The notes: generated from the letters alone by a model not told the origin. A DNA stretch of 7,062 nt from Methanocorpusculum sp. (GCA_017622255.1 JAGARL010000166.1:1-7062), one strand, 5' to 3'; positions 1 through 6,972 are shown, counted from the stretch's first letter. Translations and numbers: made by a program.

Positions 1-543
1 CCGCAGGACGCCGCAGATGCAAAAGCGCTCTGCGATGCGCTCGGCGTGCGGCTGATTACCGTTCCCTTAGGAGATGTGCAGGAAGCGTTCCTCGCCAAAG
101 AGCACATTACGGGAACGCCGCTTCTTGCCGGAAACATCGCATCGCGGCTTCGGATGACCACCCTCTACAATATTGCCGCGGCAAACGGGTATCTGGTCTG
201 CGGAACGTCGAATAAGACCGAGTACTTAATCGGCTACTCCACCAAATGGGGTGACGGAGCGGCAGATGTCCAGCCGCTTCTCCATCTCTACAAAAAGGAT
301 GTCTATGCACTGGCAGAGGAACTGGGAATCCCGCAGGAGATTATCGACAAAGCACCAAGCGCCGGATTCTTTGAGGGACAGACGGACGAGGCAGATATTG
401 GCCTTACCTATCAGGAACTGGATTCGGCGCTCTGGAATCTGGAGCTGAATGAGTTTGTGCCGCAGAATGCGGTGGAAGAGAAGGTTTTAGGGCTGGTTCT
501 GAAAAGCGAGCATAAAAGAAAGCCGCCGGTGTTTCTGCCGTAA
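1..543 (+). CDS. nadE: NH3/glutamine-dependent NAD+ synthetase, 3' part (5' end outside window)
   Basis: NadE makes NAD+ from deamido-NAD (nicotinate adenine dinucleotide), ATP and ammonia, the last step of cytoplasmic NAD synthesis. The frame is open from base 1 and gives 180 residues before TAA at 541-543. The GTG at 46 is internal, not a start, because typical NadE sequence continues upstream of it. Family signatures, in fragment numbering, are GN-IASRLRM at about 44-52, GTSNKTE then GYSTKWGDGAAD at 68-89, and KAPSAGFFEGQTDE at 117-130, followed by the usual Y-ELD-AL segment. These are the conserved ATP/deamido-NAD binding blocks of the C-terminal half. The N-terminal P-loop (SGGxDS) must lie upstream. 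The protein ends soon after the last conserved block with no extra domain, as in compact NadE proteins of about 250 residues. It converges on addA with a single base between the stop codons. Identification is very safe; whether it takes ammonia directly or through a separate glutaminase cannot be seen. Confidence 0.96.
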   Translation, partial: PQDAADAKALCDALGVRLITVPLGDVQEAFLAKEHITGTPLLAGNIASRLRMTTLYNIAAANGYLVCGTSNKTEYLIGYSTKWGDGAADVQPLLHLYKKDVYALAEELGIPQEIIDKAPSAGFFEGQTDEADIGLTYQELDSALWNLELNEFVPQNAVEEKVLGLVLKSEHKRKPPVFLP

Positions 544-544
544 C

Positions 545-3500
545 TCACAGAACCCGGATAATCCTCTTTTCCTCCTCTTCATCGGCAAAGTAGAGCCAGC
601 CGGAGACAGTGCCTCCGGTCATTTCCCGCATCAGCGAAACATATGCCGATACCTGCTCGGTATACTCCGCAAACAGCCCGCTTTTTTCCGCCGCCGAAAG
701 CAGTCCGGTCTTATAATCAATCACCGCGTATGACCCGTCGGCATACTGAACGAACCGGTCAATTACCCGGCGTGCTCCGCCGGTCATAACCGGCATCTCA
801 CAGCGCTCAAAGATAACCTCCTTCATCAGCGGACAGGAAAGGAACGCGGCATACTGCCCGGCAAACTCTGCATCATCCGCATCTCCGGCGAACACGGCAT
901 GCAGCCGTGTGCCGCGGGAGAGTGCTTCCGCCTCTTTTTTCGATACAAACACCAGTTCTTCTTCTGCGGTGTCCGGGACAAAACATGCGGTATCCCAGGA
1001 AACCGTTTGGGAAACCGCTGTTTCCGGCACGGTACAGCAGGGCGTGGAAATTACCTCCGGCTTTTCCGAAAGACATTTGCACCCGTCCATATACATCCGC
1101 ATAAACGACGGGTTTGCGTATTTCTCTTTATTCTCCTGTGCGCCGCAGAGAACCAGATGGTCGCGCGCCCGTGTCAGCGCCACGTAAAACAGCCGCTTCA
1201 GTTCTGCCGTCTCCTGGTTTCGCCAGGTCTCTTCCGATACCGCATGCAGGATGCTTTTGCTTTTTTTCTCCATCCACGGAAGTTTTACGGAAACACTGTA
1301 TCCAAAGGTACTGTCCTCTGCCAGAAGCGGGGTATCAAATCTCTTCTGCTCGCCGGCAAAGCACACACACACAACCGGGTACTCCAGTCCCTTTGAGGAG
1401 TGCACGGTGATAATCCGCACCCGACCGTCCCGCTCGTCTGCGGGGTCTCCTTCGCTGTCTTTCACTGCAGACTCCTGACTCCGCTCCAGAAGAGACAGGA
1501 ACTCGTAGAGCGAAAATGCCCGGGAAGAACAGCGCCCGCGAAGGATTGCACAGAGTTTCTGCAGGTTTCCTTCCCGGCGGTCGCCGTCGGGAAGTCCGGC
1601 ATAGACTGCATAAATCTCGGACTCGGATAAAATCCGCTCCAGACATGCAGTCGGTGTCATGCGTCCTGCATACTCACGCCAGCGGGAGAGGGTGGCAAGC
1701 ACTTCTGCGATGCGGCTTTTCGGGTGCTCTCCGGCAAACCGGGAAAGCCTGCTGTGCAGTGTGCCGAATGTTCCATACGCCGCTTCTTCCAGCTCCGCAT
1801 CCGGTACAGAGCAGTACGGGGAGCGGAGTGCTCCGTAGAGCGGGATGTCATCCTCCGGACAGAGCACGGCAGAGAGCAGGTGGTACAAGTCCGCTACCTC
1901 CTGCCGCCGGTAGAAGTCTTTTCCGCCTTCTTCCGTGTAGGGTACTCCGTAGCGTTCCAGTGCCGCGCAGAGGACAGGCAGGCGATTTCTGTTCCGGATA
2001 AGGATTGCCACGTCGGAGAACTCTGCAGACCGCGGGGTTTCGTCTGCATCATAGACGGTCAGTTTTTTGTTTGTGACGCAGTCGTAAATCCAGGAGGCAA
2101 GGATGTCTGCTTCCTCTTCCCCGGAATAGCCCTTCCGGTACGGTGCGCTTATCACTTTTACACTGCCGCGGGATTTGGTGCGGTTTGCCCGTACCGGATT
2201 ATACTCCGGATCGCAGGAGTCTTTTTCTGCAGAACCGGGTTTCGGGAAAATATCTCCAAAGAGTTCGTTGACGAACTGGATGATTTCCGGGACCGAGCGG
2301 AAACTGGTGTCCAGTGCGGTCTCCGAATCTCCGAACTCTTCGCGGAACTTCGCATACCCGGCAGGGTCTGCACCGCGGAAGAGGTAGATTGACTGTTTGG
2401 CGTCCCCGACGATAAAGAGCCGGTCGCTGTCGCGGATTGTTCCGCAGAGTTTTTTCAGCAGACGAATCAGCGCGGGGTCATTGTCCTGCACTTCGTCTAC
2501 TAAGAGATACCGGCAGCGTGCGGAGACGGTTTTGAGAATCTCCGGGTGTTTTTCCGATAGGAGTTCATCGGTTTTTACAATGAGGTCGTCGAAGTCCAGA
2601 ACTCCTGCCCGCTGTTTTTTGCGGATAATGCTCTTTTTGCAGGCGGATGCGGTGTCGAAGAGGTCGAGCAGGATTTCGCGGGTGAAGGTGAAGAGTTCGC
2701 TGTCTTTTCCGGGGAGGTATGAGAGGGCGGCAAAGATTCTGATGAACTCAGCCGCTTTATTCGTTTCTTCCTCCGGAATCGGGAACTCCTTTTTTCCACC
2801 GACCTCTTTTCCGCTGAATCCGGCACAGAGTTCCCGGATTTTCTCCGGCGTTTCTGCGGTGCGCAGGGATTTTGCCAGTTCCGCGTACTTCTCCCGCCCC
2901 ATTTTGAGATGTTCGGTGTCAGCGGTTTCCAGCCGGTTTATGAGGCTTCTGTTTACCGGGTCTTCGAAGAACCGGCTCTGCAGGGCTTTGAGATATTCCG
3001 TTTCGGGGATGGTGTCTGCGAGTCCGGCAAATTCTTCGTCAAATTTGAACTGCTCCCGGCAGAGTGCAAACCAGGTTTTCCGAACCGTTTCCGGCTCGGT
3101 TCTGAGCAGGGCAAACCAGCGCTCATCCGCCTGCAGAAGGGTGCGGATGATACTGCGGATGGTGCGCTGCGGCATCCGGGTATGGAGGCGGACGAGCGCA
3201 TCGAAGAGTTCATCGTCCGGATTGTCTATGATGTTCTGGATGGTGTCTTCGACAAGTTCTGCTTTATCCAGGTCATCCATAATCGAAAATCCGGGGTCAA
3301 GCCCTGCTTCATAGGCGAACTCTTTGAGAATCGAGAGGCAGAATCCGTGGAAGGTGCTGATTACCGCCTGCGGGAACTGGTCGAGACATTCCTGCATTCG
3401 CGGATTTGTTTCCGCCTGTTTTTTGAGCTCCCGGGCGATTTTTGTCTGCATCTCCGCCGCGGCCTTTTCGGTGTAGGTAAGGGCTGTTATATCCTTCGGC

Positions 3501-3634
3501 AGTGCGCCGGATGCAAGGAGAGCTAAGTATCTCTGGGTGAGGAGGAAGGTTTTGCCGGTTCCAGCCCCTGCGGTAACGCTGATGCTTTTTCCTAAGGTCA
3601 GCGCCTCTTTTTGTGCGGGGGTGTACTCAGTCAT
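545..3634 (-). CDS. addA: AddA-like ATP-dependent helicase-nuclease subunit (UvrD/Rep superfamily 1A with C-terminal PD-(D/E)XK nuclease)
   Basis: Predicted motor and nuclease subunit of a double-strand-break end-processing complex. With the start used here it has 1029 residues, compact beside bacterial AddA at about 1200. In order: Q motif TPAQKEAL (5-12), Walker A AGAGTGKT (22-29), motif Ia around TYTEKAAAEM (53-62), STFHGFC (93-99), Walker B LLVDEVQD (377-384), motif III GDAKQSIYLFRGAD (410-423), motif IV DTSFRS (442-447), motif V TVHSSKGLEYPVV (743-755) and motif VI LKRLFYVALTRARDHLVL (812-829). The nuclease follows: GTRLH with H912, RVIDRF with D959, VIDYKTG with D973 and K975, then the Q-x3-Y pair Q994/Y998. 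Helicase and nuclease therefore both look active. An in-frame ATG at 3766 would add 44 basic, low-complexity residues lying inside addB. I reject it because 3634 has GGAGG five bases upstream and gives the normal family N-terminus. The start overlaps the addB stop. A RecB-like assignment is possible, but the AddB-like partner favours AddA. Confidence 0.88.
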   Translation of the reverse strand: MTEYTPAQKEALTLGKSISVTAGAGTGKTFLLTQRYLALLASGALPKDITALTYTEKAAAEMQTKIARELKKQAETNPRMQECLDQFPQAVISTFHGFCLSILKEFAYEAGLDPGFSIMDDLDKAELVEDTIQNIIDNPDDELFDALVRLHTRMPQRTIRSIIRTLLQADERWFALLRTEPETVRKTWFALCREQFKFDEEFAGLADTIPETEYLKALQSRFFEDPVNRSLINRLETADTEHLKMGREKYAELAKSLRTAETPEKIRELCAGFSGKEVGGKKEFPIPEEETNKAAEFIRIFAALSYLPGKDSELFTFTREILLDLFDTASACKKSIIRKKQRAGVLDFDDLIVKTDELLSEKHPEILKTVSARCRYLLVDEVQDNDPALIRLLKKLCGTIRDSDRLFIVGDAKQSIYLFRGADPAGYAKFREEFGDSETALDTSFRSVPEIIQFVNELFGDIFPKPGSAEKDSCDPEYNPVRANRTKSRGSVKVISAPYRKGYSGEEEADILASWIYDCVTNKKLTVYDADETPRSAEFSDVAILIRNRNRLPVLCAALERYGVPYTEEGGKDFYRRQEVADLYHLLSAVLCPEDDIPLYGALRSPYCSVPDAELEEAAYGTFGTLHSRLSRFAGEHPKSRIAEVLATLSRWREYAGRMTPTACLERILSESEIYAVYAGLPDGDRREGNLQKLCAILRGRCSSRAFSLYEFLSLLERSQESAVKDSEGDPADERDGRVRIITVHSSKGLEYPVVCVCFAGEQKRFDTPLLAEDSTFGYSVSVKLPWMEKKSKSILHAVSEETWRNQETAELKRLFYVALTRARDHLVLCGAQENKEKYANPSFMRMYMDGCKCLSEKPEVISTPCCTVPETAVSQTVSWDTACFVPDTAEEELVFVSKKEAEALSRGTRLHAVFAGDADDAEFAGQYAAFLSCPLMKEVIFERCEMPVMTGGARRVIDRFVQYADGSYAVIDYKTGLLSAAEKSGLFAEYTEQVSAYVSLMREMTGGTVSGWLYFADEEEEKRIIRVL

Positions 3635-6203
3635 CTTCTCCTCCTTCGGTTTTGCGGCATACCCGTTTGAACGGGCAGTAGCGGTTTTTGCAGTCCGCGT
3701 TTGGTTTGCAGTATCCGCTTTGTATCGCCTCGCAGATTTCTTTCGCCCGCTGTTTTGCGTATGCAATCATCTCATCCGCACCGTTTTTGAAGGGGGTGGA
3801 GATGCCGACGCTGTTTGGCGCTATCTGGAAATACTGACCGACAGCCGGTGTTCCTCCAATCATCTGCCGGACGGCTTCGCTGTATAAGGGGAGCTGGAGT
3901 GCGGTTTCTGCATTCTCTTTGACATTTCCTGTTTTGTAGTCGAGGACAAAGAAGGTGCCGTCCTCTTTTCGAAGCACCCGGTCAGCCCGTCCTTTGATGC
4001 TGATGCCGTCAAGGTCTGCTTCCACTTCCCGTTCAACCCATGAGGCGTCGGTTCTGTATCCCTGTTCTGCGAAGGCGAGTTCCTGTTCGATGAATCCGGC
4101 AAGGGTGCTTTTCGTTCCGTCCAGGTACTGCAGAGTCTTTGCTTTCCAGGAAGGGGTTTTGATTCCCGCCCGTTCCATCTCCGCAGAAATCAGTTCGGCA
4201 AGCTCCCGGTATGCGGCATCTTTGGTTTCCGGTGTGATCCGGTCATGCCGGGTGAAGTAGGTTTCGAGGACGTTGTGCATGACGTTTCCCAGACGGAGCG
4301 CTTCGCTTGATGCCGCGTCTGTTTGTTCGAGGCGGAGGTGGTGTTTGAGATACCAGGCAAAGGGACACTCGGCATAGGTTTCGAGGAAGGTGGGAGAGAC
4401 TGTTTTAGTCTCCCGGTAGAGTGCAGAGAACCGCTCTTCGCTGAATGCCGGAACCGGCTCTGCTGTCCGGATTCTCTCGGCGGTCCGTTCTGCGCTTTGG
4501 ATGCCGAATGCTTCGGGGAGGTTTTGGCATTTTGCAATTGCGTATCCGGCGGTTTTCTGGCTTCCCGGAATGGAGTGCTGCAGTTCTCGTATTTCTGCGT
4601 CATCTGCCTCGCTGATTCGGGTGAGATACGGAGACGGCGAGTTGGTTTTTCCGGTGTCGGTTTTTGCGTAGGAGAGGGTGCAGGTTTTTCCGGCAGAGGC
4701 TGCTGCAGAGGAGAAGTAATATGCGGTCTCTTCTGCGGATTTCCGGTAGCGGTCGGGGAGCAGGGTTTTGGTTTCCTGGACGGTTAAGAGCGGGAGGGTT
4801 GCGGAGATGTTCGGGATGCTTTTTGCGGTGAGTCCGATGATAAAGACATGCGGGGTTTTTGTGCCGGCGGCGGAACGGATTTTTGCGATTTTGAATGCGG
4901 TTTCATTTTCCGGATAGGGGATGCCGGCGTTTTTCCGGCATCCGCGGGTGAGAATCTGGAGAAATTCGTAATTCGGGCACTTCTTTTCTGCCGCTTTCGC
5001 AGCAGCCAGCCGGTCGAGAAGACTAAAGAAGGCGGTTCGTGCGGCATGACCGGCAGGCGTCATCGGCGATTCGGTCCAGCCGAGGTCCTGTAAGTCCTGC
5101 CGCAGGGCAGTGATTCTTTCGCGCAGGGTTTCGGCACTTTTCTGCCGTGTTTCTGCGATGTCCAGAATTTCTGCAAGGACGGTTTTGAGGGTTTCGTCGT
5201 CATCAGTCTGCAGGTTTCTCCAGTCGGTGCTTCCGGTAATTCTGACTGCTTTTCTGAGTTTTCCGGCAGTTATTCCGCGGCGTTTGATTCTGAAGTGCGG
5301 GCAGTCGAGAATTATCTGGAGGTCGGTTTCTTCTGCGTTGATTCCGGCGGATACGAGGGCAAGTACGGCACGCACGGCAGGAATGTTGGCGATGCTTTTG
5401 CGCTCCGGTGTTTTGAAGGTTAAGGGGGTTGTTTTGTTTACCCGAAATCCTGCCGCAACTTCTTCTAAGAGCGGAAGGGTGGTCTGCAGTGCGGGGGTGA
5501 GCAGGAGTATGTCTTCCGGGGGAATGCCGTTTTCCTGCATCCGGCAGATTTTTTCGCAGGTCTGCTCGAGTTCTTCCCGGACCGTTTTGTACGAGAGGAC
5601 TTTTGTCTCAGCGGTTATTTCGGGTTCTGTCTGGAAGGTGATGGGGTTTTTGGTGAATGCGGCAAGGAGTTTTTCCGCCTGTTTTGTGGTGCTTTTGAGA
5701 CAGAAGCAGATGACCGTATCCGCCTGCATCTGTTCGGCAAGCGGGACTGCATATGCAAGGGCAGAAATCGCATCGACTGCGTTGTTTTCCCGGCACCAGG
5801 CGCGGTAGGCGGAGAAGAGTTCTGCGGCTTTCTGTCCTTTGTCGGTATCAGCCGGGCATTCTGCGCAGTTGAGGGTGAGGGTTATGTAGAGGTCAATTAG
5901 GTTTTCTGTTATGGTTTTGGTTTCTGCGGATTTTTTGTCGAAGATTTTTTTGGCGAGGGCGGAGAAGAGGAGGTATTGTTCTTCGGGGGGGATGATTCTG
6001 ATGCCGGCGTTTTGTTCTTTGAGGATGGTGTGCGCCAGGGTTTTTATGGTGGTGATTCTGGTCTGGAGAACGGGGGTTTTGATGAGTTCGAAGGCGCGGT
6101 GTCTGACGTCTTCATTTTCCACGATAAGCCAGGTGTTGAAGGGGTTGGTTTTTGTTTCCTGCGAGTAGAGGGCACAGGCGGTTTCAAGGAGTGCGGGTTT
6201 CAT
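3627..6203 (-). CDS. addB: AddB-like helicase-nuclease subunit (inactive helicase fold, PD-(D/E)XK nuclease with probable Fe-S cluster)
   Basis: Predicted partner of AddA in DNA end resection, 858 residues (bacterial AddB is about 1150). The ATG at 6203 is the only start codon between the upstream in-frame stop and the conserved sequence; no clear Shine-Dalgarno precedes it. The N-terminal two thirds looks like a decayed SF1 helicase: no GxGKT Walker A is present, ADTVICFCLKST (161-172) sits where AddB has its degenerate Walker B block, DILLLTP (231-237) and HVFIIGL (452-458) resemble later core strands, and TAYYFSSAAASAGKTCTLSYA (493-513) resembles motif VI. The C-terminal nuclease is well kept: ECPFAWYLKHHLRL with C613, GNVMHNVLE with H643, GRADRV with D741, LDYKTG with D755 and K757, and Q770/Y774. 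Cysteines 832, 838, 843 and 849 near the C-terminus, with C613, fit the four-cysteine Fe-S cluster that pins this nuclease domain in AddB. The spacing is not the usual C-x2-C-x5-C. Assignment as an AddB-like subunit rests on domain order and on the adjacent AddA; overall similarity to bacterial AddB looks low. Confidence 0.8.
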   Translation of the reverse strand: MKPALLETACALYSQETKTNPFNTWLIVENEDVRHRAFELIKTPVLQTRITTIKTLAHTILKEQNAGIRIIPPEEQYLLFSALAKKIFDKKSAETKTITENLIDLYITLTLNCAECPADTDKGQKAAELFSAYRAWCRENNAVDAISALAYAVPLAEQMQADTVICFCLKSTTKQAEKLLAAFTKNPITFQTEPEITAETKVLSYKTVREELEQTCEKICRMQENGIPPEDILLLTPALQTTLPLLEEVAAGFRVNKTTPLTFKTPERKSIANIPAVRAVLALVSAGINAEETDLQIILDCPHFRIKRRGITAGKLRKAVRITGSTDWRNLQTDDDETLKTVLAEILDIAETRQKSAETLRERITALRQDLQDLGWTESPMTPAGHAARTAFFSLLDRLAAAKAAEKKCPNYEFLQILTRGCRKNAGIPYPENETAFKIAKIRSAAGTKTPHVFIIGLTAKSIPNISATLPLLTVQETKTLLPDRYRKSAEETAYYFSSAAASAGKTCTLSYAKTDTGKTNSPSPYLTRISEADDAEIRELQHSIPGSQKTAGYAIAKCQNLPEAFGIQSAERTAERIRTAEPVPAFSEERFSALYRETKTVSPTFLETYAECPFAWYLKHHLRLEQTDAASSEALRLGNVMHNVLETYFTRHDRITPETKDAAYRELAELISAEMERAGIKTPSWKAKTLQYLDGTKSTLAGFIEQELAFAEQGYRTDASWVEREVEADLDGISIKGRADRVLRKEDGTFFVLDYKTGNVKENAETALQLPLYSEAVRQMIGGTPAVGQYFQIAPNSVGISTPFKNGADEMIAYAKQRAKEICEAIQSGYCKPNADCKNRYCPFKRVCRKTEGGEDD
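3640..3644 (-). promoter_or_regulatory. Shine-Dalgarno of addA, inside addB
   Basis: On the - strand GGAGG lies five bases before the ATG at 3634, within the last codons of addB. It decides the addA start over the longer frame from 3766. With the 8-base ATGACTGA overlap it suggests that ribosomes finishing addB begin addA directly, giving matched subunit amounts. Confidence 0.75.
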
Positions 6204-6277
6204 GGGTTCTGTTCGTATATTTCTAATGGGCGTTTGCGGGGGAAATACTCTCTGCTGTGTTCTGTTTCTTTTTGGTG

Positions 6278-6290
6278 TATTTGATAATAT
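6278..6290 (-). promoter_or_regulatory. Possible TATA-like element for the addBA operon
   Basis: The - strand reads ATATTATCAAATA here, the most AT-rich patch upstream of addB apart from GAAATATA at 6216-6223. If the host is archaeal, a TATA box here would start transcription near 6257 and leave a leader of roughly 50 bases. The nearer patch is only 13 bases from the ATG, too close for a normal TATA box. The match to consensus is weak and no clear BRE was seen. Confidence 0.2.
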
Positions 6291-6303
6291 GCCCCCCTAT
6301 ATC

Positions 6304-6320
6304 TGGTCTTATTCGACTGC
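6304..6320 (+). repeat. Direct repeat, copy 1 (17 bases)
   Basis: TGGTCTTATTCGACTGC occurs here and again, exactly, at 6573-6589. In both copies one variable base and then CCGC follow. It appears to be the leading edge of a repeat unit. In this copy about 53 extra bases (6321-6373, containing a GCACG/CGTGC stem at 6324-6328 and 6338-6342) separate it from the next shared block. Confidence 0.8.
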
Positions 6321-6375
6321 ACCGCACGCCCTTTGGTCGTGCTTTAACTTCGAGTCTCATTGAGCCTCTCTTACT

Positions 6376-6416
6376 CCGCCTGCCCGCTTCTGAGTGTTGG
6401 CGAGCTATGCGGCGGG
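6376..6416 (+). repeat. Degenerate REP-like palindrome, copy A
   Basis: CCGCCTGCCCGCT (6376-6388), a 21-base middle, then CGGCGGG (6410-6416). The outer blocks match those of the right palindrome at 6591-6624, which has only 9 bases between them. The ends can still pair (CCGCC with GGCGG), but the inner stem is lost, so this looks like a decayed or expanded copy in the same orientation. Confidence 0.5.
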
Positions 6417-6503
6417 GATGGGTGCGGGTGTTGTGTGGGTTTTTGTGATTCCCCGAAGCTAGAGCAGGCACGAAGTGCATGCGGATGCGAGGGAGTCCCG
6501 CCA

Positions 6504-6537
6504 TTAAGCCCGCCGCGACAGCGTAGCGGGTAGGCGG
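6504..6537 (-). repeat. REP-like palindrome, left arm of an inverted pair
   Basis: This 34-base arm is the reverse complement of 6591-6624 with one mismatch (33 of 34). It also folds on itself: CCCGC (6509-6513) and CGC (6514-6516), a GACA loop (6517-6520), GCG (6521-6523), a TA bulge (6524-6525) and GCGGG (6526-6530). An imperfect GC-rich stem with a small bulge, set in head-to-head pairs, is the layout of REP/BIME elements. No RAYT transposase gene is in the window. Confidence 0.75.
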
Positions 6538-6572
6538 GTGATGTGTAAGGAGGAAGAGGAGGTATTCTCTTT

Positions 6573-6589
6573 TGGTCTTATTCGACTGC
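6573..6589 (+). repeat. Direct repeat, copy 2 (17 bases)
   Basis: Exact second copy of the 17-mer at 6304-6320. Here it abuts the right REP-like arm, sharing its final C with the 15-base block CTCCGCCTGCCCGCT (6589-6603) that also occurs at 6374-6388. The two units therefore share order but not spacing. Confidence 0.8.
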
Positions 6590-6590
6590 T

Positions 6591-6624
6591 CCGCCTGCCC
6601 GCTACGCTGTCGCGGCGGGCTTAA
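6591..6624 (+). repeat. REP-like palindrome, right arm of an inverted pair
   Basis: Partner of 6504-6537 across a 53-base, partly purine-rich spacer (6538-6590). Alone it can form an 8-bp stem with a TGTC loop and a TA bulge; together the arms could form one long hairpin or a cruciform. The single difference between arms is G at 6597 against the complement of A at 6532. Confidence 0.75.
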
Positions 6625-6682
6625 CGGCGGAGGAGGTCAGGAAGGGTTTGGGATTTGGCGTGCATCCGCTTCGGCTGCAAAA

Positions 6683-6724
6683 AACCGCAGTCCCTCTCCG
6701 CTTACTGTCGTAAGCTTCGCGGTT
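6683..6724 (+). repeat. Nested hairpin with TGTC loop
   Basis: An inner perfect stem GCTTAC (6700-6705)/GTAAGC (6710-6715) closes a TGTC loop. An outer stem AACCGC (6683-6688)/GCGGTT (6719-6724) encloses it. The TGTC loop is also the loop of the right REP-like arm, hinting at a relation. No T run follows, so it is not an obvious intrinsic terminator. Confidence 0.5.
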
Positions 6725-6750
6725 CTGCTTCCGTCTGCTCCTTCGCTTTC

Positions 6751-6766
6751 GGTCTCTAACGAGACC
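6751..6766 (+). repeat. Perfect 6-bp hairpin GGTCTC/GAGACC
   Basis: GGTCTC (6751-6756), a TAAC loop (6757-6760) and GAGACC (6761-6766). A similar but imperfect sequence (GTCTCATTGAG) lies in the extra segment of the first repeat unit near 6354-6364, so this may be another module of the same repeat family. Confidence 0.45.
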
Positions 6767-6850
6767 TGCAAGCTCGGCGCATCCGTCTTTTTTGCTGTCG
6801 CCTCCGCTTAACATGTATTGGGTAGGATGGGGCGGGGCACAGGCGTTTCC

Positions 6851-6965
6851 CCGCGAGAGGATAACCCCGTCGGTCTTGTCGAACTGTCGTTCTCCAATCC
6901 CGCCAGGGATATCGTCTCGCGGTTCACACCTTGGCGGCAGAGCCGCCCGGACTGCCTGGGCAGGC
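6851..6965 (+). promoter_or_regulatory. Candidate structured RNA leader upstream of the last partial gene
   Basis: Four stems follow in close order. A closing stem CCGCGAGA (6851-6858)/TCTCGCGG (6915-6922) contains the hairpin ATCCC-GCCA-GGGAT (6897-6910). Next come GGCGGC-AGA-GCCGCC (6933-6947) and GCCT-GGGC-AGGC (6954-6965). The last stem ends three bases before the GGAG of the next gene, so it could control access to the ribosome site. I do not recognise a known riboswitch class. The alternative is coding sequence, because one frame is open throughout. All pairings were found by eye, without energy calculation. Confidence 0.35.
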
Positions 6966-6968
6966 TTC

Positions 6969-6972
6969 GGAG
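6969..6972 (+). promoter_or_regulatory. Shine-Dalgarno of the last partial gene
   Basis: GGAG lies seven bases before the ATG at 6980, a normal spacing. It favours 6980 over the in-frame ATG at 6827, which has no comparable motif. Confidence 0.5.

Noticed and set aside
1362..1373. (CA)6 run that might be phase-variable
   Set aside because: It encodes the Val-Cys-Val-Cys stretch right after helicase motif V in an intact frame; six dinucleotides is short and there is no sign of switching.
2397..3314. 305-codon open frame on the + strand
   Set aside because: Ser/Arg-rich shadow of addA with no recognisable domain; addA has full family motifs across the same bases.
3635..3766. Upstream start giving addA 44 extra residues
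   Set aside because: The extension lies in the addB coding region, is basic and low in complexity, and matches no family N-terminus; the ATG at 3634 has GGAGG and starts the conserved Q-motif region.
6216..6223. GAAATATA (- strand) as the TATA box of addB
   Set aside because: It is only 13 bases from the ATG, which would put the transcription start inside the gene.
6223..6504. 93-codon - strand frame with a basic product
   Set aside because: Runs through the first repeat unit and overlaps the addB upstream region; composition looks like a translated repeat.
6788..6793. T6 run as an intrinsic terminator
   Set aside because: No stable stem lies directly before it, and no + strand gene upstream needs a terminator.
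6572..6811. 79-codon + strand frame with TTG start behind GGAGG (6558-6562)
   Set aside because: The RBS spacing is acceptable, but the frame covers the right REP-like arm and several hairpins and the product is low in complexity; more likely a repeat read as protein.
6851..6965. tRNA, RNase P RNA or SRP RNA
   Set aside because: No tRNA anticodon/T-arm pattern and no recognised RNase P or SRP core motifs were found.
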